A stretch of 51,371 nt of DNA from Lachnospiraceae bacterium (GCA_030526245.1 JAUNDD010000005.1:23782-75152), one strand, 5' to 3'; positions 1-10,990 are shown, counted from the stretch's first letter. Numbers and translations are program-made. The notes: generated from the sequence alone by a model not told the origin.

Positions 1-52
1 CCGCGACCTCCACCTTGGCAAGGTGGCGTACTACCAACTGTACTACTGTCGC
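1..52 (-). tRNA. tRNA-Gly(GCC), 3' part cut by window edge
   Basis: This is the 5' portion of a tRNA whose 3' end lies off the left edge of the window. Read on the minus strand it matches the complete tRNA-Gly at 82-153 base for base over 52 positions, including the anticodon loop TTGCCAA. The pair forms a tandem duplication with a 29-bp spacer. Confidence 0.9.
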
Positions 53-81
53 ATTTTTCTTTTGTCTCTCTTTCGAGAAGA

Positions 82-153
82 GCGACAGACGGGACTCGAA
101 CCCGCGACCTCCACCTTGGCAAGGTGGCGTACTACCAACTGTACTACTGTCGC
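82..153 (-). tRNA. tRNA-Gly(GCC)
   Basis: A complete 72-nt cloverleaf on the minus strand. The acceptor stem pairs GCGACAG with CTGTCGC, the anticodon stem CCACC/GGTGG closes the loop TTGCCAA (anticodon GCC, plus-strand 118-120), and the T-arm carries GGTTCGAGTCC. CCA is not encoded. It is the upstream member of a tandem pair with the partial copy at 1-52. Confidence 0.97.
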
Positions 154-376
154 ATTCATCCATCTCAGAGGTGTTATCTCTGACGGACGCTGATTATAAT
201 ACCGCAGGCCGAGCCGAATGTCAAGCATGAATTTCCCGAATTTCCTGCATGTTTTTTCTCATGCATATTCCGCGGTTTCCCGCCGTTTTTTCGTCCAGGC
301 CAGGAAGGCAGGATAGCCCTGAATGACTGCCCTGCCTTCTGCGCACATACGGTCACGCCGTCAGGCAGACCGTTTA

Positions 377-1555
377 TTAATGATGGAACAGACGGATTCC
401 GGTAAAGATCATGGCCATACCATACTGATCGGCACACTCGATCACCAGATCATCACGAACACTTCCGCCCGGCTGTGCAATATACTTCACACCGCTCTTG
501 CGGGCTCTTTCGATGTTATCCGGGAACGGGAAGAATGCATCCGAACCAACCGTTACATCGGTGTTGCCCTCCAGCCAGGCCTTCTTCTCCTCACGGGTGA
601 ATACCGGCGGCTGTACCTTAAAGCGCTTCTGCCATTCGCCGTCACGCAGTACATCCTCGTACTCGTCTCCCAGATATACATCGATGGTATTATCTCTGTC
701 CGCACGGCCAATTCCGTCAATGAACGGCAGGTTCAGCACCTGGGGAGCCTGACGAAGATACCAGTTATCTGCCTTCTGACCAGCCAGTCTGGTACAGTGG
801 ATACGGGACTGCTGTCCTGCGCCAATACCGATGGCCTGTCCGTTCTTTACGTAGCAGACCGAATTGGACTGGGTGTACTTCAGGGTGATCAGAGCAATGC
901 GGATATCGATCAGAGCGCTTTCCGGAATATCCTTGTTTTTGGTCACGATATTGGAAAGCAGCTCATCGTCGATGACCAGCTCGTTTCGGCCCTGCTCGAA
1001 GGTAACGCCGTACACCTGCTTGCGCTCGATGGGCGCCGGCTTGTAGGACGGATCGATCTGGATCACATTGTAGTTGCCGTTCTTTTTCTGCTTCAGGATC
1101 TCCAGTGCTTCCTCGGTGTAGCCCGGTGCGATCACACCATCGGACACCTCTCTCTTGATCAGGCGGGCGGTATCCGCATCACACACATCGGACAGCGAGA
1201 TGAAATCGCCAAAGGAGGACATACGGTCCGCGCCGCGGGCTCTGGCATACGCACTGGCGATGGGGGAAAGTTCTCCCATATCCTCAACCCAGTAGATCTT
1301 CTTTTCAATGTCCGTCAGCGGAAGGCCTACGGCCGCACCCGCCGGTGATACATGCTTGAAGGATGTAGCTGCCGGAAGACCGGTGGCTGCCTTCAGCTCG
1401 CTGACCAGCTGCCAGCCATTAAAAGCATCCAGAAAGTTAATATAGCCCGGACGGCCGCTCAGCACGACGGCCGGCAGTTCGCTTCCGTCTTCCATGTAGA
1501 TTCTGGAAGGCTTCTGATTCGGGTTGCATCCATATTTCAGCTGAATTTCGTTCAT
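377..1555 (-). CDS. purH: Stand-alone AICAR transformylase (PurH C-terminal type)
   Basis: This 392-residue protein corresponds to the formyltransferase half of bifunctional PurH and should transfer a formyl group from 10-formyl-THF to AICAR, giving FAICAR, the penultimate step of IMP synthesis. The catalytic Lys-His pair of the family is visible at residues 67-68 (SFKHVSPAG), and the C-terminus GIRLFHH is typical. The N-terminal MGS-like IMP cyclohydrolase domain of ordinary bacterial PurH is absent; that activity is supplied by the separate PurO-like gene immediately upstream (1655-2368), 99 bp away on the same strand. The start at 1555 is backed by AAGGAG about 10 bases upstream. The symbol purH is used loosely because only one of the two usual activities is present. 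Confidence 0.92.
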   Translation of the reverse strand: MNEIQLKYGCNPNQKPSRIYMEDGSELPAVVLSGRPGYINFLDAFNGWQLVSELKAATGLPAATSFKHVSPAGAAVGLPLTDIEKKIYWVEDMGELSPIASAYARARGADRMSSFGDFISLSDVCDADTARLIKREVSDGVIAPGYTEEALEILKQKKNGNYNVIQIDPSYKPAPIERKQVYGVTFEQGRNELVIDDELLSNIVTKNKDIPESALIDIRIALITLKYTQSNSVCYVKNGQAIGIGAGQQSRIHCTRLAGQKADNWYLRQAPQVLNLPFIDGIGRADRDNTIDVYLGDEYEDVLRDGEWQKRFKVQPPVFTREEKKAWLEGNTDVTVGSDAFFPFPDNIERARKSGVKYIAQPGGSVRDDLVIECADQYGMAMIFTGIRLFHH

Positions 1556-1654
1556 AATCCCTGTTCTCCTTTTATCCTATGACCTGTAGGTGTTAAATAC
1601 AGGCGCTTCAGTCGCTCCGCTCTCCGGTCCGGCTTCATGCGCCGGGGCAACATC

Positions 1655-2368
1655 TTACCGATTCTTATTCACGATTCTGGTCTGGGTCTCGCCGGTTGCG
1701 ATATCGATGTATCGAACGAACAGAGACACCTTGTTTTCCTCATTCAGGTTCTCCCAGATCATGCTGGTAAACTGATCGATATCACCCTTCATACCGATCA
1801 CCTCCGGCTCACCGGAAAAACTCGGCAGCGGATTGCCGTCACCGGCATAGGTGTGGATGAAATGTCCCTGGCCGGCCTTGGGATTATCATAGTAAAAATT
1901 GTAACGCAGGCACTGGTCCGGATCTCCCTGATTGGATTTCAGAATGGACATCTCGTAGGTATATTCGCCATTTTCCACATTCATCAGACCGGAAATACGC
2001 GGTGTGTAGTTCGGTGCATCCGGCTCAAATTTCCGGATACGCAGAGCCTGCTCGAAGCTCTTGCCGGCCTTCAGGCCGTCATAGGCCGTGTCAGTCTGAT
2101 CTCCGTTGGTGACGATCGTCTGATGTCCTAGCACGCGTACCGGTGCATAGATGATCAGGCTCGGATCCTCCATCTTGGACGGATCGAATGCCTGGGTACG
2201 GATGCCTTCTCCTTCTGTCACAAACACGCGATTACGGCTGTTGGCGCTTCTGCCCATGATGAAATAAGCAGTGACTGCATACTTTCCATCCTCACTGCGG
2301 CCGATCATGATACCGCGACCCGGATAGGAATTTTCTTTCAGAAGTGTTGCTGCGCATAATTCGTTCAT
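1655..2368 (-). CDS. purO: IMP cyclohydrolase, archaeal PurO type
   Basis: A 237-residue cytosolic protein that I recognise as the PurO-like IMP cyclohydrolase family (IMP_cyclohyd), which closes FAICAR to IMP. Family-like stretches include the N-terminal NSYPGRGI, RSANSRNRVF and the C-terminal segment SLFVRYIDIATGETQTRIVN. It sits directly upstream of the AICAR transformylase, so together they replace bifunctional PurH. The start chosen is ATG at 2368, with a strong AGGAGG 6-7 bases upstream; an upstream in-frame start at 2407 would add 13 residues but has no such site. This family was first described from archaea and also occurs in some Clostridia; the assignment rests on recognised sequence style and on context. 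Confidence 0.85.
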   Translation of the reverse strand: MNELCAATLLKENSYPGRGIMIGRSEDGKYAVTAYFIMGRSANSRNRVFVTEGEGIRTQAFDPSKMEDPSLIIYAPVRVLGHQTIVTNGDQTDTAYDGLKAGKSFEQALRIRKFEPDAPNYTPRISGLMNVENGEYTYEMSILKSNQGDPDQCLRYNFYYDNPKAGQGHFIHTYAGDGNPLPSFSGEPEVIGMKGDIDQFTSMIWENLNEENKVSLFVRYIDIATGETQTRIVNKNR

Positions 2369-2401
2369 GTTTTTCCTCCTGTTCTCACCTTTGAGATTAC
2401 G

Positions 2402-2452
2402 GGACAAAGCGTAGCGTGCACGCTTGCCGCTTTGCGGCGCTTGTCCGGATAC
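2402..2452. repeat. Repeat R4, copy 1 (compound hairpin)
   Basis: A stretch of about 50 bp holding GACAAAGCG, an inner GCCGC-ttt-GCGGC hairpin and CTTGTCCGGATA. The GACAA and TTGTC ends pair with each other. The same arrangement recurs at 40293-40341. It lies just upstream of the purO ribosome-binding site, in the 5' leader if transcription starts further up. Confidence 0.6.
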
Positions 2453-2508
2453 CTGCCCTTGTTTTCATCCGACCCACCGAAAATCCCTTTTCAGAATTTT
2501 CCATGAAT

Positions 2509-2548
2509 CAAAAAAGTCCGGGCACACCTGTTACGTGTGTGCCCAGAC
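2509..2548 (-). terminator. Intrinsic terminator after methyltransferase gene
   Basis: On the minus strand a stem GTCTGGGCACAC / GTGTGCCCGGAC closes a short loop and is followed by TTTTTT. It lies downstream of the minus-strand methyltransferase gene ending at 2855 and upstream of purO. Confidence 0.85.
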
Positions 2549-2854
2549 GGTCGGCTCTTTCTAAGGATCCGCGTCCAGCTGCATCGCTCACAGCTTCCTC
2601 ACGCGATCCGATATGCTCCCCTGCAGTTCTCTGCCTTGACCAATACCTTCCTCTTCTCCCGGGCACGTCAATTTCCGTCAGTCGCATATCTGTTTTCTAT
2701 CATACTGTCCCATCCGGGAAAAAGCAAGGGTCATTCGTCACAAATCAGATTTGTTCAGACCGGCCTTTCCTGTTCAGCCCGCACAATTCCTGTCATTCCA
2801 TCCCGGAGCTTTGAACTCTGCACGGTCTTAAAATCGCCACACCGGCCACGCTCT
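2549..2854. other. Intergenic stretch with no gene seen
   Basis: About 300 bp between the terminator and the stop codon of the methyltransferase gene. Plus-strand reading frames here start without ribosome-binding sites and resemble nothing I recognise. I see no RNA gene or clear repeat. Confidence 0.5.
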
Positions 2855-4354
2855 CTACACGGTCTGCAAAACCACCACACTGGCCCCGTTCTTTTCGCTC
2901 AGCACAGCCTTCTTCAGCAGGCGATAGCCCTCCTGATCCTTCAGGCAGGACTCCAGCAGCTCAGGCTCCATGGTATAGATCACCAGAACCGCTCCTGACT
3001 TCAGCAGCTCCCGGGACCGGATCAGAAAACGCTCATACAGACGTTTTGTCCCGCCCTGCTCCGGTGCGATATCTCTGGGCATATCTGTTACGATCTCATC
3101 AAACAGATGCTCATGCCGGAAGTCGAAGAAGTCACGATGGATATAGTGGATCGGCATCCGGGCTGTATCCGCATTGATCCTGGCCTTTTCAATGGCCTCC
3201 GCCGAAATGTCCAGTCCATAGGCCGTCCCCGTTGTTTTAAAATAGTTGCGCTCGATCAGCATGGTACCCGTTCCGCAGAAGGGATCCAGCACCCGGGCTC
3301 CCTGCGTCAGATACGGCGCCGCGATCTGCATGGCCAGGGCTGCGTTGGTGGGTGCGATCGAAGAAGCAATAACCTCCCGGCGATAATCAAACCGGTGATC
3401 CGGCATGGTACACACCTTCAGAAGCGGGACCATATCTCCCTCCTTCGTGCGGAGCAGACGGATCTCACACTCGTAATCCTGCGCACTGTTTCGCATTCTG
3501 CCCCGGCTGTTCTCATCCAGGGCTGCGCAGATCCGGCGGACCGTACGCCCTGCTTCCCGGCCGGTCAACGCCGGACGGATGTCCAACCGGTAACGATAAA
3601 CAGCTTCCCCGGTGTTCCGGCCCGTTTCATGCATGCCATCCAGCATGGACGGCAGATCCACTCGGGCCAGCTGCCGACCGATCTCCTCTTCGGAACCCGC
3701 CGCAATCTTCCCGCCCGGAACCGGAAACAGCAGCTCCGTATAGGTTCGGATGCGTCCGATCTCCTCCGGATCACCCTGCCGTACCCGGACGCCCATCCGC
3801 AGAAGAGACCGGGCGCCTGTCGTGATCTGCCGGGCTGTGATCTCCCGCTGGCAGCTGTTGGTCAGCAGGATCACATCGGCCCCCTCCCAGGAGCTGAAAC
3901 GTTTTTTTACCGTTTTTCGACAGCCATCCAGAAGCTGATCCAGCTGTGTGCGTTCGGTGCGGATATGCTTGAGCTTCTCCGGTTCACTGCTCCCCGCCAG
4001 AGAAGCCAGCTGCTCTCTGCGCGCTTCCAGCACCCGGACATACCCGCTCACATCCAGCTTGCGCATGGCCTTCAGGTAGTCTGCCCGGACAAAGAGGGTC
4101 TTCTCCCTATGCCATGCATCAAAAAGAAACGGAAGAACATCTTCCGTTTCCATTTCCCCCAGCAGCAGGGCTGCGTTTTTGCGAACCTTGGGATCCTCAT
4201 GCTTCAACAGATCCGTCAGCACGGAAAAATCCCCGTTCATGCAAACAGCCAGTGCCCGCCGTGCAGATTCCTCCTTGACCAGTTCTCTTAAATGTATCAG
4301 GTTACTGCGAACCTCTTCTCCCCTTGCGATCTTCGCATAACAGGTACCCGGCAT
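2855..4354 (-). CDS. HEAT-repeat / RNA (guanine or adenine) methyltransferase-like fusion
   Basis: A 499-residue protein in two parts. Residues about 30-115 are helical and HEAT-like (ARRALAVCMNGDFSVLTDLL, DPKVRKNAALLLGEM), and the C-terminal third is a SAM-dependent methyltransferase of the UPF0020/THUMP-associated type: motif I is DPFCGTGT (357-364), preceded by the conserved IAPTNAALAMQIA helix. The catalytic motif position reads TDMPR (423-427) instead of the NPPY/DPPY of aminomethyltransferases; TDMPxG-like variants occur in tRNA guanine methyltransferases of the Trm11/Trm14 group. The expected substrate is therefore RNA, probably tRNA or rRNA, but neither base nor site can be read from the sequence. 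ATG at 4354 is preceded by GGAGGAAAGG. The gene stands alone with a terminator at 2509-2548. Confidence 0.75.
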   Translation of the reverse strand: MPGTCYAKIARGEEVRSNLIHLRELVKEESARRALAVCMNGDFSVLTDLLKHEDPKVRKNAALLLGEMETEDVLPFLFDAWHREKTLFVRADYLKAMRKLDVSGYVRVLEARREQLASLAGSSEPEKLKHIRTERTQLDQLLDGCRKTVKKRFSSWEGADVILLTNSCQREITARQITTGARSLLRMGVRVRQGDPEEIGRIRTYTELLFPVPGGKIAAGSEEEIGRQLARVDLPSMLDGMHETGRNTGEAVYRYRLDIRPALTGREAGRTVRRICAALDENSRGRMRNSAQDYECEIRLLRTKEGDMVPLLKVCTMPDHRFDYRREVIASSIAPTNAALAMQIAAPYLTQGARVLDPFCGTGTMLIERNYFKTTGTAYGLDISAEAIEKARINADTARMPIHYIHRDFFDFRHEHLFDEIVTDMPRDIAPEQGGTKRLYERFLIRSRELLKSGAVLVIYTMEPELLESCLKDQEGYRLLKKAVLSEKNGASVVVLQTV

Positions 4355-4482
4355 ATATCTACCCTTTCCTCCTGCTCACGCTCGAGCTCCTTTGTCACCT
4401 TGCTGTGTTCGCCGCTCAAGCCGCAGCGTCCTTCGTTACCGTTCACCTGGTAAACTGTAACCGGCCACCAGCACCGTAACCG

Positions 4483-5313
4483 TCATTCTTCACTCAGAAA
4501 CGCCGCCAGCTCCGAATCCTTTTCGAGCTCCATGGCCTTTTTCTGTGCCTGCGCCTCCTGTTCCCAGGATGCACGGTAAGCCATCACCTCATCCTTAAAC
4601 CGCTCCCAGGCATCCTCATGCTCCACAAAGAATTTCGGACAGTTCTTTCCTTCGTACTTTGCCGTTTTGGTTGCATCATAATGCCGGATGATATGATCCC
4701 GGTCCAGATCGTACTGATCCGTCAGATAAGCTGTGAGCTTCACCAGCGACTGATAGGTCTCTTCCGTAAAGCGTCCGGTCTCATCCTTATGACAGTTTTC
4801 AATGGAAAGTGAAAACTCGTTGTATTTATTGGAAGCATACGCCACCTCATCATCCGGCACACAGTGGATGATCTCTCCATCGATGCCGATGACATAATTG
4901 GCGGACATGGATACATTCTGAAGATCCTTCAGACTCTCAAAATAGTCGTGATTCTCCTGGGCCGTCGTGTTCGGGTTTCCCAGATAATGGATCACCACAT
5001 ATTTCACACCCCGAAGCTTCTTGCCCGGTCTGGACCATTCGTTGACCGTCAGCAGCTGTTCACTGATCTCCGGAGCCGGAACCACCGGCACGCGGCCCTC
5101 CGCTTCCGTCTCCTCGATATACTCCAGGCTGACCTGCTCCTGGGGATCCGACTGATTTTCCATCACCCGGTTTTCCATCATATGAATGCAAAGGATCCCG
5201 ATTCCGGCTGCCGCAACAAGGACCTCGAGCATAATGATCCATGCCAGAAAACGTCCCTTACGTTTTCTGCGCGGATGCTTTCCCGGTTTGTTTCCCCTGT
5301 TTCTGTAAGCCAT
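4483..5313 (-). CDS. Membrane-anchored N-acetylmuramoyl-L-alanine amidase (Amidase_2)
   Basis: A 276-residue protein with a very basic cytoplasmic N-terminus (residues 1-21), one transmembrane segment (about 22-44), an acidic linker and an extracellular Amidase_2 (PGRP-like) domain from about 100. The zinc site is visible as His109 (VVIHYLG), His211 (IIRHYD) and Cys225 (GKNCPK), with Glu172 in SLSIENC. It should cleave the amide bond between N-acetylmuramic acid and the stem peptide. Residues after 235 form a charged helical tail that ends ELAAFLSEE. The gene lies 29 bp downstream of guaB on the same strand and may be read from the guaB promoter. A role in division, sporulation or turnover cannot be told apart from the sequence. 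Confidence 0.88.
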   Translation of the reverse strand: MAYRNRGNKPGKHPRRKRKGRFLAWIIMLEVLVAAAGIGILCIHMMENRVMENQSDPQEQVSLEYIEETEAEGRVPVVPAPEISEQLLTVNEWSRPGKKLRGVKYVVIHYLGNPNTTAQENHDYFESLKDLQNVSMSANYVIGIDGEIIHCVPDDEVAYASNKYNEFSLSIENCHKDETGRFTEETYQSLVKLTAYLTDQYDLDRDHIIRHYDATKTAKYEGKNCPKFFVEHEDAWERFKDEVMAYRASWEQEAQAQKKAMELEKDSELAAFLSEE

Positions 5314-5342
5314 GAATACGGGACCCTCCCATTAATTCTTTA

Positions 5343-6863
<1,521 letters not shown>

Positions 6864-6901
6864 TCACCTGCTGCAGTTTCTGTTTTTTTCTGTATGTGGA
6901 A

Positions 6902-6924
6902 AAGCGGACAGTATCTGTCCGCTT
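6902..6924 (-). promoter_or_regulatory. Hairpin in guaB leader
   Basis: A perfect 10-bp inverted repeat, AAGCGGACAG-ata-CTGTCCGCTT on the minus strand, followed by TTTTCC. It lies about 15-35 nt after the predicted guaB start site, so it could act as a weak attenuator or a transcript-stabilising hairpin. No known riboswitch fold was recognised around it. Confidence 0.55.
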
Positions 6925-6943
6925 CTCGTTCACATCTTTTGCA

Positions 6944-6972
6944 AGTCTAGCAAATCAGCATATCTCTGTCAA
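6944..6972 (-). promoter_or_regulatory. Sigma-A promoter of guaB
   Basis: On the minus strand a perfect -35 box TTGACA (6967-6972), a 17-bp spacer and -10 box TAGACT (6944-6949). It points toward guaB, whose start codon lies about 135 bp downstream. Confidence 0.8.
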
Positions 6973-7068
6973 GGTTAAAAAAGTTGCCGCTGCAGTTCAG
7001 ACTTTGAACCGCAGCAGCCCTCGCAGCTGCAACGCTGCTGTCCGGCCTGCCCTGCAGGCACCGGAAGC

Positions 7069-7095
7069 GTTACAGTTCACGCAGTGAACTGTAAT
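7069..7095. repeat. 27-bp palindrome, copy 1
   Basis: The hairpin TTACAGTTCAC-gca-GTGAACTGTAA, identical to the element at 15809-15835 apart from the last base. Half of it also resembles the GAACTGTAAC end of repeat R1. It lies 16 bp past the 3' end of the small membrane protein gene. Confidence 0.8.
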
Positions 7096-7110
7096 CCGGA
7101 AGCCTCCCTG

Positions 7111-7623
7111 TTACAGGCAATCCCGGCTGATCTTACGCGGCTGATGCCGGCGCATATCCCGGATAATTTCCTCGTCCAGCTCCAGCCAGGCCAGTACCCG
7201 GCCCTTTTCCTGGGCATACACCGCACCATACACCCGGGCTCCCTTCGGATCCGAGGTATAATCCACCTGGCGGACACCCTTGTCATTTTTGAAGGAGTCC
7301 AGATCATGGGATGCGGCCGGGGCCAGCATCTCCAGATCGGCTATGTCATAGGAAGCTGCCTTTTTTCTTTTCTGACGGTTGATGATCCGGTCGATATCGA
7401 TATCACCGTTCACATAAAGATACTCATATTCGCAGGCTGCATTGGAAAAGGCCCACCAGGCCCCCGCTCCCAGCAGGGTTGCCAGCAGGAAAAACAGCGA
7501 ATTGAGCAGCAGGAAACCTGCCGCTGCGGCTGCCACTGCGGCTGCGATCAGTCCAAACCGCAGTGCTTTGCTGCCCGTCGACTCAGGTTTTTCGATCAGC
7601 AGCTCTTTATACATATCGTTCAT
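7111..7623 (-). CDS. Small membrane protein, DUF6106-like
   Basis: A 170-residue protein with two adjacent hydrophobic segments (roughly residues 22-60: FGLIAAAVAAAAAGFLLL and LFFLLATLLGAGAWW) followed by a soluble part with the motif EYEYLYVNGDIDIDRIINRQKRKK. This pattern matches, as far as I recall, the DUF6106 family common in Lachnospiraceae; no function is known to me. ATG at 7623 (MNDMYKELL) is preferred because GGGAGG precedes it; the earlier in-frame start at 7644 lacks a site. It follows groEL on the same strand after a hairpin terminator (7646-7677), and the guaB promoter begins beyond it. Confidence 0.75.
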   Translation of the reverse strand: MNDMYKELLIEKPESTGSKALRFGLIAAAVAAAAAGFLLLNSLFFLLATLLGAGAWWAFSNAACEYEYLYVNGDIDIDRIINRQKRKKAASYDIADLEMLAPAASHDLDSFKNDKGVRQVDYTSDPKGARVYGAVYAQEKGRVLAWLELDEEIIRDMRRHQPRKISRDCL

Positions 7624-7645
7624 ACTGTAACCTCCCGGATACAAC

Positions 7646-7677
7646 TAAGAGGCGGTCCCTTCCCGAACCGCCTCTTA
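7646..7677 (-). terminator. Hairpin terminator after groEL
   Basis: An 11-bp perfect inverted repeat, TAAGAGGCGGT / ACCGCCTCTTA, sits 12 bp beyond the groEL stop codon. The T-run on the minus strand is weak, so termination may be partial. Confidence 0.7.
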
Positions 7678-7688
7678 AGATTTTCAAA

Positions 7689-9347
<1,659 letters not shown>

Positions 9348-9368
9348 TCATGTCAGGCAAAACCGGGA

Positions 9369-9653
9369 TTAAACCAGCACTGCCAGGATGTCACTCTGCT
9401 TTACGATCACGTATTCCTCACCGTCCAGCTTTACCTCGGTGCCGGCATACTTGGAATAGAATACCTGGTCGCCAACCTTGACTTCCATCTTTACTTCCTT
9501 GCCGTCGACCATTCCACCCGGTCCAACAGCAACCACTTCAGCCTGCTGCGGCTTCTCCTGAGACTTGGTCGTAAGGATGATACCGCCCTTTGTGGTCTCT
9601 TCTGCCTCTACCTGCTTTAATACAACTCTGTCTCCCAAAGGTGCTAATTTCAT
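9369..9653 (-). CDS. groES: Co-chaperonin GroES (Hsp10)
   Basis: A 94-residue protein with the family start [28 protein letters not shown] and the C-terminal [34 protein letters not shown]. It forms the heptameric lid of GroEL. The gene is first in a two-gene operon with groEL. ATG at 9653 has AGGAGGAACAGA upstream, and the CIRCE operator lies about 75 bp further up. Confidence 0.99.
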   Translation of the reverse strand: MKLAPLGDRVVLKQVEAEETTKGGIILTTKSQEKPQQAEVVAVGPGGMVDGKEVKMEVKVGDQVFYSKYAGTEVKLDGEEYVIVKQSDILAVLV

Positions 9654-9729
9654 AATCTGTTCCTCCTGAATAAACCATATCTGGTCTGAAAAACCGGCCC
9701 ATCCTTCGACGGCCTGACTTTCGGGTTTA

Positions 9730-9756
9730 TTAGCACTCGCTTCACCCGAGTGCTAA
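9730..9756 (-). promoter_or_regulatory. CIRCE operator (HrcA binding site)
   Basis: A perfect consensus: TTAGCACTC, nine bases, GAGTGCTAA. It lies immediately after the -10 box of the groES promoter, the usual position for HrcA repression. hrcA itself is not in the window. Confidence 0.97.
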
Positions 9757-9766
9757 CCATGCACAT

Positions 9767-9795
9767 ATCATAGTGTTACTGCCCCGATTGTGCAA
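9767..9795 (-). promoter_or_regulatory. Sigma-A promoter of groES-groEL
   Basis: On the minus strand TTGCAC (9790-9795), a 17-bp spacer and TATGAT (9767-9772), followed by CIRCE at the start of the transcript. Confidence 0.88.
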
Positions 9796-9874
9796 CTTGA
9801 TATTCCCGCCAAAATCGCTCCGTTAGCGTGATTATCTCTGCATTTCTCTTCTTTTCTCTGATTTTCTCTATTTT

Positions 9875-9927
9875 TTAAAAAACCAAAGAATTCGCACTGT
9901 CACCCGACGGTGACAATGCGAATTCTT
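9875..9927 (-). terminator. Long hairpin terminator downstream of codY
   Basis: On the minus strand, arms of 18-19 bp with one mismatch (AAGAATTCGCA, then TGTCACC, and their complements) at 9886-9927 are followed by TGGTTTTTT. A second hairpin (AGTCC...GGACT, 9928-9961) precedes it. It can stop transcripts arriving from codY. Confidence 0.8.
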
Positions 9928-9970
9928 AGTCCGGTACCGGGCGAAGTCCCGGTATCGGACTTGGTGCGAA

Positions 9971-10066
9971 GCACCGTTTTTTAGCGAGCAAAGCACCTTG
10001 TGCTTCGCGAGCTAAAGTGCACCGTTTTTTAGTGAGCAAAGCACTTTGTGCTTCGCGAGCAAAAAT
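9971..10066. repeat. 48-bp tandem repeat, two units
   Basis: Two units (9971-10018 and 10019-10066), each beginning GCACCGTTTTTTAG, then GAGCAAAGCAC, TTGTGCTTCGCGAGC. Each unit can fold into a GCAC/GTGC hairpin. Part of the motif continues at 10100-10112 (AGTGCAAAGCACTTTT). It lies between codY and its distal terminator. Confidence 0.8.
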
Positions 10067-10130
10067 TTTTCCAATACACCAACTTGCCACGGACTAAGTG
10101 CAAAGCACTTTTCCTGTGATCCTGATCCTT

Positions 10131-10913
10131 TTATCGGAAATTTTCTTCCCTCACGCGCTGCAGCTCCTCAAACACGGCATCATTGAGCACCTTCAGATAG
10201 GTTCCCTTCATGCCCGAGGATCTGGATTCGATCACGCCTGCGCTCTCAAACTTGCGCAGTGCATTTACGATCACCGAACGGGTAATGCCCACACGGTCCG
10301 CGATCTTGCTGGCGACCAGGATCCCCTCGTCTCCCTCCAGCTCTTCAAAAATATGAAGGATGGCAACCAGCTCGGTGTAGGACAGGGTGCTGATGGCCGA
10401 ACGTACCACCGCTACCTTCCGAACCTCCTCAGCACTCTCCTCATTGACCGAGCGCATCATCTCCAGGCCCACCACCGTCGTTCCGTACTCGCTGAGGATA
10501 ATGTCATCGATCTCATAACGACCGCCGGTCTTGTACATAAACAGGGTTCCCAGACGCTCTCCCGCGATAATGATCGGATTGATCATCACCTGGAAATTCA
10601 TCGGATCGTCCTGATCAAAGCCCAGAGTCTCCAGATTTACATTCTCCTTGGTGGACAGAATGTTCATCAGCCGGTCATTCAGCTGGGCATCCAGGAATTC
10701 TCCCACCTTCACACCAGCCAGCTCAGCGATCTCCTCCACCGCCTCGCAGCTGCTGCTTCCCAGCACCTTTCCCTTGCGGCTGAACACCAGCACGTTGGAA
10801 TGCATGATCCCGGTCAGAATACTGCAGATATCATTGAATACGACCTTGCCGTTATTGTTATTGTGCAGAAGCTGATTGATCTTTCGAGTATTGTCCAATA
10901 ACTGTACACTCAT
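10131..10913 (-). CDS. codY: GTP-sensing global regulator CodY
   Basis: A 260-residue DNA-binding repressor of low-GC Gram-positive bacteria that responds to GTP and branched-chain amino acids. Residues 1-155 form the GAF-type ligand domain (LLDNTRKINQLL, DDPMNFQVMINPIIIAGERLGTL), and the winged helix-turn-helix spans about 201-240 with the family-signature ADRVGITRSVIVNALRKFES and SRSSGMKGTYLKVLN. It follows topA on the same strand with a terminator between them (10991-11031), so it probably has its own promoter in the AT-rich leader 10914-10990, which I could not pin down. In many Firmicutes codY follows topA, xerC and hslUV; here only topA is adjacent. guaB, rel and apt in the same window affect its GTP signal. 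Confidence 0.97.
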   Translation of the reverse strand: MSVQLLDNTRKINQLLHNNNNGKVVFNDICSILTGIMHSNVLVFSRKGKVLGSSSCEAVEEIAELAGVKVGEFLDAQLNDRLMNILSTKENVNLETLGFDQDDPMNFQVMINPIIIAGERLGTLFMYKTGGRYEIDDIILSEYGTTVVGLEMMRSVNEESAEEVRKVAVVRSAISTLSYTELVAILHIFEELEGDEGILVASKIADRVGITRSVIVNALRKFESAGVIESRSSGMKGTYLKVLNDAVFEELQRVREENFR

Positions 10914-10990
10914 TTTGTTCTATCTCCCTGATTATTCATCTTTTTGCGTATAACTCTTCTTTTTTCACACGCAATCCACATATTAACACA

